Source: Chlorops oryzae
Lineage: Eukaryota; Arthropoda; Insecta; Diptera; Chloropidae
DNA length: 64,000 nucleotides
Direction of reading: 5' to 3'
Assembly: GCA_020466095.1 (NCBI GenBank)
Contig: CM035808.1
Span: forward strand, 22,892,296-22,956,295
The notes below the pieces were generated by a model. That model ran no database searches, had not been told where the DNA came from, and worked only from the letters and a program-made list of their open reading frames with translations. The first letter of the stretch is position 1. Each line of letters opens with the position of its first letter. The position numbers and the translations under genes are program-made. Below are positions 1 through 12,410 of this stretch, one piece after another.

Positions 1-369
1 CAGGAAATCAAAAAAAAAAAAAAATTAATTTTACACTGAGAAAAAATTTTCAACAAAACTAAAAAGATAATTTTAACAATTTTTTTCAAAGTATTCCCAG
101 TTTCCCGCCACCCTAAAATTTTTTTTAAATATACCTCTAAGTATTCGCTTTCATCTAAAAAAAAGTTTCATTGAAATTAAATGGAGCAACAGTGAATATT
201 CAAAAAATTACAAGTGCACATAGATGCTCTAGTACTTATATCCAGTACAAATGTGCGAAAATGATACAAAACACATTACTCATACGCCGGGTTTTTAAAA
301 ATTTAATATCTCCAGAAATAATTAAGATAAAAAGATGAAACAAACAATGACTTATTGTTAATAAAACAA
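1..369. mobile_element. Fragment of a dispersed repeat shared with 40341-40707
   Basis: Nearly the whole interval aligns colinearly with 40341-40707, for example TCCAGTACAAATGTGCGAAA, ATGATACAAAACACATTACT and GATGAAACAAACAATGACTT in both. The second copy lies inside a TIR-bounded element (40125-40873), so this is a truncated copy cut by the window edge. Confidence 0.8.
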
Positions 370-3300
370 GGTATTTTTTTAAAACATTCAAAAGGTTTTA
401 CATGTTGGTAGCTTACCCTGGAAATTTTTGAATCGTCCCTTATTCTATTAGTCCGGCCTTCTAATTGTTGCCCATCTTCAAGACAACCCTGCCCAATATG
501 ACGTCACGAAAATAAGTGGACTTAAGGGTCCAATTTTGATTCAATGGCAAGAAATGCTACTGATTTGTGAAGAAATTCGCTCAACATCCAATACTGTTTT
601 TGGCAAAGTTTAACGGCGGGTGTAAGGTAGGCCCCTACTGGATAAATTGGGACCAATGGATATACCTATTTCGATCTGGACTGTTCAATTTAATTTAGAG
701 AAATAATACTTGAAGGAAACAAATTCTGTTAATCCTCACATTCCTCAGTCCCATTACATTAGAAAGTTTTATCCTTTTAGAATATTTTCGAAATTATTGT
801 AATTTAAAAGCTATTACTTTAACTTTCAGAACTTTCAGGCCTCTGGAAATCTAGAAGGCGAAAAAATCCCATCGAAAAAAATAACCAACATGAAAACATT
901 GATTGGTTTTCCAATTGAAATAAATTGCAATGCTCTGAAAAACTGTAGATGAATTTAGAGAAAAGGATTACTCGCAATTGCTGAGCCCCATTTCCTTTCT
1001 TTTTCAATTTATGGTTAAACGTCAGTCCTTAATTTGAAACAATGACTAGAACAAATTTACGAAAATGTTTTCCCAGCTCTACTGCCAACGATGACGACGA
1101 CGACAACGAGACAGAGTGGAACAGACAGAAAAAGATAGGAGAGAGGAGAGGGACAGGCGAGCATTCACATTTGACAATGAACTAATGACTTTTCCTCTTT
1201 ACACAATTTTACTCCATTTTGTTGCCTTGTAATGCATGCATGTTTCAATTAAGCCACTTGATTGCCAATTTCCGGTTTTGTAATTAAAAATGTTAAGTCA
1301 TCCTTCGTTTCTGTGTTGAGCAACACATTCGTTATGGACATTTATTCGAAATAATGTGACTTAGCACGAGAGAGAGAGAAAGTTTCCTATTCGCCATTGA
1401 AAATCCTCTTCAAATGAATTCGTTCAAAATCACTAAAATAAATGATATCAATCGAAACGTTTGCGAAATTGCTTATTCGAATGCCGGGCTGGAAATTCTC
1501 GAAGCATTCAAGTTTGTTATTTTTATGTGGATACATTTACATGTATGCACACGTAGGGGGACACGATTATGTACGATACTGTGTCCTCAGTATGTGTTCC
1601 AGTCTCAAAAGCCTTCTACAGGTTTTTCAATGCATATTACGGAGCGATGGAAGACTATGTTGGATCCATGAAACTCAATCACTCAGAATTTTGGTAAGAA
1701 TCCCATTGGTAAGAATTCTCGGAACCGTTGTTAAACCGGCAGGACTCACTGTTTTTCGAAGAGAACATCATGGTAGAAAGTACTTCGAAATTTGTTCTTA
1801 CAAGGACAGTTGAGTGAATGATTATGATTGGTGGGTTGTCATGGGTACGGCGATTGGGAAACAAATGCGAATGAAAGTCAGAGGTCCATTTATAAAGGGT
1901 TATTTTATACTCAAGAATTTCATCGAATCCAAAAAAAAAAAAACATTCCGCTTCTCGTTTACATTGAAAAATTCCTCTGAGCTTCTTTAAATGATTTTCG
2001 AAGCTCATAATCTTGTGCGAAAGTCAGCAAAGAGAGGAGAAAGTGACAGGGAGAGAAAAGGAATTCTGCTGTTGCGTAAATAAACAAAAACATTGACAGT
2101 CGCGCACGCCTATCATGTCTGTCGAGCTTGCACACGTCGCGCAATGTTTTGCAATCGCAGTTCCGTTTCCATGTTTGCGGCATAAGTTTGCCTTGCTTCC
2201 TCTGCTCCATTTTTCTGAACGCAGTTGCTGCTGTTTTTTTTTCCTTTTCCACGTGAGCTTGTTGAGTAGCACTTAACAATTTACAGTTGCATGTAAGGCC
2301 ATAAATTTCGCATACTTGTGCATATATTTCAGATGCTTTATATGGCGCCCGCAAACACAGACGCACGCACGCAGGCAATCACACACACACAAACAGAGAG
2401 TTCGAAACAACGCGGTCTGTAAATATCCTGCATGCCGCAGCACGAGCACATACTCGCACTACTAAATAAAAGAGGAGCTTGGAGCATGTGTGATCCACGC
2501 GAAAGTGTTAAAATGGGCGAATGGTTTTGTGTTCCTTTTTTGGTTCCAGTGTCCACTTTTGTCCACCCAAATGCCTTTCGAACAGCTTCGCATGTAATAC
2601 ATCGGTCAGCGGTGGTGCAACGTGAGTCAGAGTCGGAGTCAGTCGTGACAGTCGAAGTCGGATTGGGAAACGGAGACGGTGTCGGAGTCGGAGTCCGAAC
2701 CATGGCTGCATGGCTTTAAAAATGCATTGTTAGCATTGATGTCGCCGTTCTCTGAACATTGGGAAGTAAGTAGATAGGTATCATTTCCGCATAGTACGCT
2801 ATGCCATGGCTACTGAGTTTCTTGAAGCATATTCCTCTGACAGGTTTTTCGGTTTTTCTTTTCCATTTTTTCACTCTTACTATTTTTATTTATTTTTTTT
2901 TTTTGGTTTTTTATGTGTGTTCGTTAAAATATTTATATTCTTCACACAGAGAAACCAGTACGGCACGGTTTACTCGACACACATTCATTTTCCCGTTAAC
3001 ATTCGTTTTTCCCAAAAAATTTTGCAGTACTTCACTTTCGCAAATGTAAAGGCAAAGTTGAATAAACAGAGTTTACCAAAAGTGTTACGTTATCCTTGCT
3101 GCCTTTTTTCGCGTGCGCTCTCTCTCCCTCTGTCTCTCGCCCCCCCTCTCGATTCCATTCTTTTTGCAATTCTTATTTGGTTTCATTTAAATTCATTTGC
3201 TCAAAAGCGGTGGGCGTGTGTAATGTGTCGGACACCGGCGTTGGTAGCACTTTGCTCTTCTGGCAACAAAGTGAATATAATCTTACATGGGGGAAAATGT

Positions 3301-4350
3301 AACACCTGCAATAATACTTCTGATGGGTTTTTGCTACCGAAATTAATTTGGAACACGCGAAAATTTCGGGCAGAAGATATTATTACAGTTACATTGACGT
3401 ATGATTACGAAAACCATTTTTGACAGATCTTGTGGAGATGAAAAAAGGTTTTACTTTGAATTGAAATTCGAATGTTCGACTGTATGGTTTTGAGCCTTTG
3501 AGAGTTTTTAAAGGATGCATTTGGAAAAAATATTATTTTCGAACATTTGAGCAATGGACGAAAATTGATTCGAAATGGAACTCAAAAATATCGATATTGA
3601 GTTCAATTCATGAAAGGCATTTGCCAGAGCAGCTTCTAGTCTTAACGAAATCTCATGAAGTAAGTCAAAGTACTCGAATAAGCTCGAAGGGTATGAGCAT
3701 CTCTTAAGGGTTTCGAATTCGTATTTGATTGCAATAATTGGGGGTGTCATAGCTGTCGGAATCGGAATTAAAACCCTTTGAAATTTCATACAAAATTTAC
3801 AAGTTTCAGGGACGTAGCCAGAGAAAGGCTGCTTTGGTAGTGCTTATATTGGCCACCGTGGTATTATGAACAATTAAAAGACATAAGGCCAAAAAAAATT
3901 TGGCGGGGTTAGAGGAAGTTTATAGAGTTGTGGACCAAAAACCCATAAAACCCAATAATTTCATGACGTCCGATTTTGATGAATATTTCTATATAGAATA
4001 AGTGAAAAATTCTAAGAATTTTGGCGCTAAAATTTTTTCAAAAAACCGAATGAATTTATTTTAGCGCTTTCCTTTTTCTATTATTGAGAATTGCATTTCC
4101 CATGTCAGTGGCAAATATTTCTTTTTGTATTTGTTAAGCACATGATTGGAGGATTTTAAAAGAGATAATTACAATGAGGTTTGGGATAGTGAATTGATAT
4201 CCCTTTAACCGGTATCTGTAGGTAGGCAGGTGAAAACAAATTGAGAGCTTCTTAATAATAAGTATAATTCTTAGAAAAGTCAACTGAAGTACTGTTTAAT
4301 GGGAAGGTCATTCTCACAGGATGTAGGATTTCATCGACTTTAGTCCTTAT
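370..4350. other. No recognisable gene
   Basis: AT-rich DNA with chance ORFs only, the longest being 205 codons in a T-rich tract (2806-3423). Contents: a GAGAGA tract near 1370, a CA tract near 2380, a GTCGGA-type hexamer repeat (2623-2697) and a hAT-like end CAGGGACGTAGCCAG at 3807 without a visible partner. Confidence 0.6.
2623..2697. repeat. Degenerate GTCGGA/GAGTCG hexamer repeat
   Basis: GAGTCAGAGTCGGAGTCAG is followed by further GTCGGA and GTCGAA units. Such tracts give false Thr/Pro/Ser/Asp-rich ORFs on both strands. Confidence 0.7.
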
Positions 4351-5440
4351 CCCAAGTAGCAAAATGTGGTATTCATTCGGTATTTCATTTCTTTATTCAA
4401 ACTTAATATGATCCGTTTTTGGTATTTGAATCCTCCCTTCTTTAGTGTCACTTAAATCGGTTTTAAAGTAGAGCTGTCACTTTGGTTTTAAATTGGTATT
4501 AAATATCCTTCTTAAAGCAGTCTTAGATGGTTCTGAAATTAGTAGCCATATTCGAAGCATTAAATCGGTATGATGGGACGTATTTAATACTTCGAATATC
4601 GTACTTAAATTAGTAAAGTGTTTTTCATCAACGTGTGCTGTCAAAATGGAAAAAAATTATGACCACCCTGCATTTCAGTCCGGTGTCGACCACCGAAGGG
4701 TATGGTGTACGCTCGGATGTTAAACTTTTCCTAATCAAATTATTATATTTGTATTACTTCTAATTTGCAGCAATACTTACGATTGTACGAAATTTAAAAT
4801 GCTTACGAGTTAATCTTTGCAAATTATTTGACTTAAGAAAAGTATATACTAAAACCCCACATAAAAACACATTTTTAAGCACCAGCGCATTGATTTCAGC
4901 GTAATTGTTTTACAAAAATATTCAAACAATTATGAAGGCGCGTGAATTTTGAAGGGGGTAGCAGATGTAATTTCACCGTAAAAATCGTTGCGTTTGTAAA
5001 ATCGCTTCAATTTGGCGTAACGAACAAAAGCCATAGTCACTTATTTTACTTATCATAGCATTGGTGAACACAAATATCTTGTCAACAAAATTTTAGACAG
5101 AACCAACACCCTCTGCGAATTATGTTTTCGTTTCATTTTATCATTTGTATTTAAATCAATGTGATAAAAAGAGATAGAGAATGTTTTTATAAACTCATAA
5201 GCTGCGCTGGAGTTAAGAAGCCTTTAAGAAGATAAAAACTAGAACTTGAAACTTCGCTCTCCTATTTAAGTGGCAATTAAGATAGAAATACGCTTCTCAA
5301 TTTCTTCTATCGGACCGCCCACATGGGCCCTTTTGCACTTAATTTGGACTTTAATATGTCTTAAAGACGGAGTGCAAACCATTTGTAGCCTTCTTCACTA
5401 CTTCTTTAAGTTATGATAATAAACATTTTTGTTACTTGGG
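4351..5440. mobile_element. Non-autonomous TIR element, 1.09 kb
   Basis: The left end CCCAAGTAGCAAAATG and the right end CATTTTTGTTACTTGGG are inverted repeats, and TAT flanks both sides. The subterminal 250 bp on each side are rich in CTTAAA/TTTAAG motifs. No transposase remnant was recognised. Confidence 0.55.
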
Positions 5441-5550
5441 TATGACGCAGTATATTCAACGTTTTTCCCAGAAGGTGTCTGATTCAACTATAGCCTGGAT
5501 TGGTTTTTTTTTTCGGATTTTTTTTGTTTTTTTGTGCTTTGATTCAGGAC

Positions 5551-6911
5551 CAGAGTCGGATTAAGGTTGCCGGGGGCCCGGGGGCCAGAGAATGGTGGTG
5601 GCCCCTCTGTTAGTTGAAAGATATAGGATGAAATTTCACACAATAGCAGAAAATGTGTTTGTAGAAAGGTTATCAATTATAAGAATGAAAATATTTTTCA
5701 ACGTTCACATTTTGTTTATTTAACAGTTTTCATAAAATATTTTTTTTTATTCAGCGTCTTTTCAACCAATATAAACTTTTCTCGATTTTATCCTAGCGAA
5801 TTCTTCAATGAGAGTTTCAAACGATATTTTTTTTAATATGTCGCTTTCGATACTCAAAATCATCAAACTAGTCAGACAAACAGTTTTTTTGCGGTTAGTT
5901 CAAAAATAGCAGTTTTTTTCTCGAATAAGAAGTGTAGTTTTCTTAAAAAATTGTTTCTGTCTCAGAAATTCGTATGATAAGAAAGGTTACTAATAGAAAA
6001 AAAATACAAGTTGTTTGTCAGAGACATGATATTTGAATTTCACTTGCTCGCACAGAATTTCGGAAAACCTCACCAACAGTTGAAAACAACTTCTGGTAGG
6101 TATATGTTCACAAGTAGTGGACCATTATTCCCAGATCAGGGGAATTCTTTTTTCTCTGCTCGGTGAGGACAAATGGAACATAAATTTTTTTGATCTTTTT
6201 GCGCACGACCACAGAACATGTAATTCAAATTCGGTTAAAAATGTACGGAAAAAATTCCGCTCGATTTTTTGCTAACCGCAAGAATGCATTTTTCTCCGCT
6301 GTCCAACTTCAAAATCTGCAAGATCTAGCCGAAAATCTGCTGATCAGGCATCACTGCTTTTTATAATGATCCTTCAGACATATTTCGTTATACTTGTTTC
6401 CACCACATACATATGGCAATTTCAACACATAGAATACTTATGGCCTTATTGGAATTTTTCAAATATAGAAATATTGGAAGTAATAAAGAAGTTATGAAGA
6501 GTTGAAAATTGCTTCGACGTATTGTCTCAGTAAGGGCGAAAGGGTTAAAATAAATCGTCATAAAATCACTTACTCCGCAACACAAATCTGCTGCTCCACG
6601 AAAAAGCGGTCAAGTGCGAGTCTGAGTAGAGCGAATATTATAAAATAAAATTTACTATGTAGCATATTTTCACTAAACGGCGGATTGATTGTTAGCAAAA
6701 GTACGTTTTGTGATTGATAAAAGGGTTTTTCAATTCTAAAGTCCACTGAATAACCGTATAAACAAGTGAAAATTTTAAGAGAGTAGTTACTGAATATCTT
6801 GAAAACTATAATAAATAAAAAAAATTAATTTGATCACTGCTGGTGGGGGCCCCCACATGGTGGAGGCCCGGTGCCACTGGCCCCCCTGGCCCCCCCTATA
6901 ATCCGGCCCTG
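5551..6911. mobile_element. hAT-superfamily element with perfect 8-bp target duplication
   Basis: The ends CAGAGTCGGATTA and TAATCCGGCCCTG are imperfect inverted repeats, followed inward by GGGGCCC-rich blocks. TTCAGGAC flanks both sides (5543-5550 and 6912-6919), an exact 8-bp duplication diagnostic of hAT insertion. The 1,361-bp body is AT-rich and holds a decayed transposase tail on the minus strand. Confidence 0.85.
5762..5899 (-). pseudogene. hAT transposase C-terminal (dimerisation) remnant
   Basis: The 45-codon minus-strand frame ends at TGA (5764-5762), followed by an AATAAA. It reads LMILSIESDILKK, then FETLIEEFARIKSRK, which fits the hAT C-terminal signature of L-S-I-E-x-(D/E) followed by an (I/V)-(I/D)-E-F-A segment. 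A stop upstream at 5902-5900 breaks the frame, and no zinc finger or catalytic region was recognised. The protein is non-functional. Confidence 0.65.
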
Positions 6912-6919
6912 TTCAGGAC

Positions 6920-9900
6920 TATAAATAGAACTGACCATTCTTCTTCTTAACCCTTGTTTACGACTTTTAGGATTCGCTCAGAATCCTCTTAAAGGGTGTG
7001 TTTTTCAGCACCCTTCTGCAGAATCTCCCATAATGGATCATATCATCGCTGATACCCATCCTTCCATGAGTATTGCCATCTAACATATAACATAAACAAA
7101 AACCAGTAGTTTGTAGTAACTGAAAAAAGTTTCTTGTTTTTAATCTGAAACAATTAGCTGAAGTCTCGAATCTCCTAATATTACTTGTCTATTCTAAATT
7201 CAATGTATTTCAAATGAATTTCTTGCCGTGACATTATCCATCATTCAACTCTCTCAAAAATCTTCGAAAAGCTCATTTCAAAGTTGCAAACCATATTATT
7301 TTTTAACAATAAGCGAACTTAGATTATTTGTTTTCCTTTGAAGCAATCCATTTACATTCCTTGACAAACGTTGCTTTATCCTTAATAGAAAATTCGCTTA
7401 TTTCATTCTTGATCTAGCTAGAATTCTCAAGAAGGCGAAAAAACAAGTAACTTTAGGATATTTACTGCTCAGCAAACATTTCAAAATTCAATTTTATTAT
7501 TTGCCAGAACTAAGGAAGTTTCTATTGGCAACTGTTGCTTGTTTGCCACCAACAATCGTTACAAAAGCGGAATCGCTATGCTCTGCTATTCCACCATGCA
7601 ACTAGGAAAAGTCAATGTTCGCTCTGGCGGTTTCTATTCATGGACGTGTGCGTATGTGTGCCTGTGTGGCTACATATGTTCGCATGTGTTTAAAATCTAC
7701 CACAATTCAATTCGATTCCAGTACAATTGAATTCAATTCAATTGAGTGCGGGATTTTTTGCACATTCTTGTAACAAACTTGCCTTTTGTTAAGCTTATAA
7801 CATTGTAATAGGTTATTGGTGCTTAGTGCGAGGACCCTTTTAGCTTTTATTGTCCTTGTGCATTTCTGCGAATGCACATTTGCGGCTAACACTGTTCGAA
7901 CAACGTATTTACCTCTGCAATAAGAGCATACATATTTTGAGAATGAGAGACTATACATATAGAGAGACATGCACATGCATGAATGCATGAGCATACGAAG
8001 CAGTTGAGAAGTTAGGGTGGGCGTAAAAACGAATGGGGCCGGTGAAGTCAAGAAATTGCTTCTTGGTTGCTGCGGAGAAAGGCCAAACTGATTTTGTGCC
8101 TTTGATTTTTCGTCTCGTGTTAAACATATTCGATTTTCCAAAGTAATCTACCATGATTTTTGGTTTTGATCTTCCCGTATGGTTTGCGTCCTTTATTCAT
8201 TGCCGCGAAAAATTATCCTTCAATAAAGCCAATGGCCAATAGGTTTCTATCGAAGATAATAAAAAAATGGATGTGAAAGAAAAAGAACGTCAAAATAAAT
8301 TTCGTATTTCGTTTGCGTCGTTTGCGCTGTTTTTATGACGCAATAAAATTTTATTTGCCTCTGATTTTTCTTTGCGACTTGTGATAATTTTCACTTTGGC
8401 TTTTTCAATTCGACTTTGGTCCTTCGTAGTTCGTGGTTCGTTGTTCGTTGTTGCTGTTGTTATTGTCGTTTTTGTTGCTGTTGTTTACTGTCTTAACCGT
8501 CTTTGAATGCATTTGGAAAATTGGAAATTGTTTCTGTTGCTAGTTTCTTTTATGATCGTCGTTTCATTTGTTTCTCTTCAGGCCGTTATTGCGATGATTA
8601 GAGTTTGTGCTCATGCGGCTCGATTACTACCATTTAACTGTTATGGCTGCAACCCTCGCACCATGAGCAGCAATACAACATGCATGTGTAGTATGCACTG
8701 ATGCGCGAATGTATGTGTGTGCGCGTTTCAATTGATGCAACGCCTGTACACAGACGCATTCGAGTGTTGTGTAAATTACCAAACATCATGTTCGGTCGTG
8801 CGCTGCAAGTGCTGTAAGCATTCGTGTTTTACACATTGTTAGCTACGCTTTTTATATGGCTTTCTCTGTGGGTGCAAGGATAACGATTCCTGCGTGTGCA
8901 TTGTTACATTTCGTTTCGGCTGTTTTTTTTTTTTTTAATTTTTCTGTTTCTTTTCCTTTTTTTTATTTTCTTTTCTTATGCATTTTACATTTTCTTCTTT
9001 CGATTTACCAATGCAAACAATGTAGTTTGTGTGCTCGAGTGCCCATAAAAAGGAAAATGAAGTTGTGTAGTTAAGGTGTTAATTGCCATCACTTTGTGGA
9101 CATTTAATCTTTTGTTATCCAAAAACATTGCATCTCGTTAGGATTGCCATTGCGTAATTTCATTTAATGGTTTTTTTTTGTATATTTATTTTTTTTTTAT
9201 TTGCTCAGGCAATCGTAAAGGAATTAGTCAAAGGCTTCTTGTACAGTAATTGCTCCCATTCCGTTTAACTTTTTAAGTCTCATTTAGTTCACATTTTAAA
9301 GTAATTAATATATTTAACGAGCTCTTCACGTTTTTCAGAAAAATTACTGCAGTAATGTATGGGAATGTGCAATGTGAGGAAATCATTTTGAAGATTTTAA
9401 CAAGTGCAAAATTATGTTGCATACTTCGAGGGTTGAGTAAAGAATATCTTTTTGATTTCAGTTGGATTTGAAAGTTTCTTTTAGAACAAAATATTTTCGT
9501 GATTGTTGCATTTTCTTTAGAATATTTTTCTTTTGTAGCGACTAACGTCAAACGCCGAGAGCAATCATTATCACAGATACTTCATATATGTAAATATTCT
9601 GGAAAACTTTAGACAATGCGTTTTTGACGTGCGATTTTTAGAAAAATAAAAACGAGAAACAAAAAATTGATTCGTGTTTGCAAATTTGTATGAAAACAAA
9701 GCGAAAACTTTTCAACAGAAAACTTTGAGTTAAGCTTTCTTCTGTGCTTGCGCTCGCTTTTTTTTATCTTAAAATATTTTTATTGGTAAACTTTTGATGT
9801 TAGCGCATTTGCAGTCAAATTTTCACATATGTCGCAAGTGAAAAACTCCACCAACGAGTACCTACTCGTATAACTGAGGAACTTACATAAACTTCAACAT

Positions 9901-11693
9901 CGTTAGACACAATATTTGTGCTTCGCAAATGCTTGTCGTTTGCGTGAGCCAGTGCATAGGCATGTGCGTGTATGCCTGGGCGTTTGCGCACACATGCTTC
10001 CTCTGGGAGTTGCTCAACTTCCGTTGCACGATAGAAATATTGTACACACAGGAAGGAAGCTCTTTTACTAATTTCACGGCAGCTTTAACTAAAATGAGTT
10101 TAAGAAAATTTTTAACTTCTTTATGAAGTGCGTTTGTCGTCGCTCCATAATAGAAAAGACGACGATATTCTTTGGTTCTTCAGCTGCAGTTTTTCTCTTC
10201 TCAACATTATTATTTAATTTTTTTTTCTTTGGGCAACATTTTTGGTGCCGCCAACCGAACGATGTCACGCAAGCACAAAGGATGTCAACGCTCATGTCGA
10301 TGTAACTGCTTTAAGTAGATTGCTTTCATGTTGCTGCCTGCTTTACTCTTTATTCGTTTATTATTATTTTTATTTTTTTTTTTTGTTTTTTGTTGGAACA
10401 AGGATGCAACTTATATTAATATTGTTAAGCGCTGCCTTTTCGTACTCATTTATGTCGGAGCTCCCATATATACTTCTCGTCATTAGCAAAATTTGTCTGA
10501 AAAAAAAAAATTCTTTTTTAATAAAGTTATTCACTTTTTAAGCACATGAAACTGTCATCTGCTCATGTCAAGCGGAAAACGCGAAAGTTTCCTCTGCTCT
10601 CTTGTATCGCTTAATTCATTTAGTCTGCCTCGTTCGCTCGCGCGTTGCATTCAAATAAACATATTCGCTGTTGTTAACAAGTGTTTGCCTTCTCAAAGGC
10701 CTTCGAAAATTCTTTGCAGCATCGTGTTTGCCATTTGCCGTTCTGTCATGTTGTACTTACATGTTGACACCAACTTCTATTGAAATATTACATATCTTAA
10801 GGATTTTTGTTTTTCTTTCTTTGTTATTCTAAGTGTTTATAATTTCCTTGTACCTTTTGTGACATAATTTTCACTTAATATTGAGTCCAAACTTTCGGGT
10901 TGTCCAATTAGAGAAAATCAGATAGGGATTCCAAATAAACAAATGAACCCATTTAGTAACAAAACGTATTCACTTTGAGTTCCTTTTAATTGTTTGCGGC
11001 GGGTAATGTAACAATCATGAGCGATAAACCTACCAAAGTAGATGGTCAGCCTCACATCTGCGTTACATTCGAACTATGAAGTTAGATAAATATCATTTGT
11101 CAAAGTCCAACTTTGCCAGAATATTATCACGCTCCAAATTGTATGTTCGTCGAAGTAAGTACCTATGTATATGAATGTGTGCGACACAATCGAATCAAAT
11201 TGCGTAAAGTACTTGGGAAAGTAGAATTGCCAGAGCACTCGATCTGAGGTCAAAGTTTCTATGACTTGCTGGTTCCGAGACCCATACGTGCGAGCGTACG
11301 AAACACTCTTCGGCTATGACAATTTCTCAACGCATGCCACAAAATGGATCATTTATAATTTCAGTCACACGTTGTGTATCTACAGGTAGAGAGATATTGG
11401 TTAGTTGGCAGTGGTATTGCAGGCACCTATTGTGTAGTGGAAAAATGCCATTTTCCCAGAATATGAAAATTCCATGCACATTATTTTGTGTTTATGGCAG
11501 TAGTAAATAATTACTTCATTTACACATTTACCATTGTTTTATGACTATTTGTTGGCTTTGTAAAGCCGCCGCTTCACTGGTAATTTAAAAGATTCATTTC
11601 CGGTTCTGTATGCATTTATGAAATGACTTGTACTTCCTACATTTTTGATTTATGAATGTCTTTAAGCTGATTTTTTAATCAATAAATTCAAAA
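6920..11693. other. No recognisable gene
   Basis: AT-rich, mostly unique-looking DNA. It holds an ATTCA/AATTC tract (7702-7745), a GTT-rich tract (8420-8490) and long T runs near 8930, 9170 and 10370. All ORFs are short and T- or A-run driven. Confidence 0.6.
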
Positions 11694-12410
11694 GGTGCCT
11701 GCATGAAATAGGTATTGAATAATTGGAAAAATTTTCGCCCAGAAAATGGTTTAATTAAGCCTTTTATGTATTAAATATCAAATAATTGGAAAAAAATTTG
11801 TTGTGATAAATGGTTTTTTTAACCCTCTCCTGCATGAAATTTTATTTGAAAAAATTTTTTTCATAATAAAAGATTTTATTAACCTTTTTTTGCGAGTAAT
11901 ATCAAATACAAAATTGAAACAATCTTGTTCTCATAATGTATTTATTAACCCTTTTCTGCCTGAAAAAGGTATTAAATAATTGTCAAAATTTTTTTTTATG
12001 TAAATAGTTTTATTAACCCTTTTCTGCATCAAATATTAACCAACTGGAAACAATTTTTTTTCGTTGTAAATGATTTTATTAACCCTATTCTGAAGGAAAT
12101 ATCAAATAATAGGAAAACAATTTTTTTTAGTAGTTCATGACCCTTTTCTGCATCAAATATCAACTAGCTGGACTAATTGGGAAAAAATTTTTCCAGTAAA
12201 TTGTTTTATTAACCCTTTTCTGCACGAAATATCAAATAATTGAACAAATTTTTTTCTCTTTGTAAATGATTTTATTAACCCTCTTCTGCATGAAATATTG
12301 AATAATTGGAAAAAATTTCCCGGAGTAAATGGTTTTATTAACCCTCTTCTGTATAAGAATTTAAATAATTGGAAACAATTTGGTTATTGTTAACCCTTAA
12401 CTGCATTCAT
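11694..12410. repeat. Minisatellite array, about 65-bp unit, about 11-12 copies
   Basis: Variants of TTAACCCTTTTCTGCATGAA followed by ATATCAAATAATTGGAAA and GTAAATGGTTTT recur. The CTGCATG-type core falls at about 11699, 11759, 11830, 11891, 11956, 12024, 12090, 12148, 12220, 12286, 12349 and 12401, giving spacings of 52-72 bp. Copies are diverged, so the array is old. Confidence 0.8.

Noticed and set aside
2338..2703. Minus ORF with Thr-Pro and Asp-Ser repeats
   Set aside because: Produced by the GTCGGA hexamer repeat.
2806..3423. 205-codon plus ORF
   Set aside because: Its N-terminal half is translated T-runs (Phe/Leu/Tyr). No domain, start context or splice support; chance in T-rich DNA.
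3807..3823. hAT-like terminus CAGGGACGTAGCCAG
   Set aside because: No matching inverted end or 8-bp duplication was found downstream.
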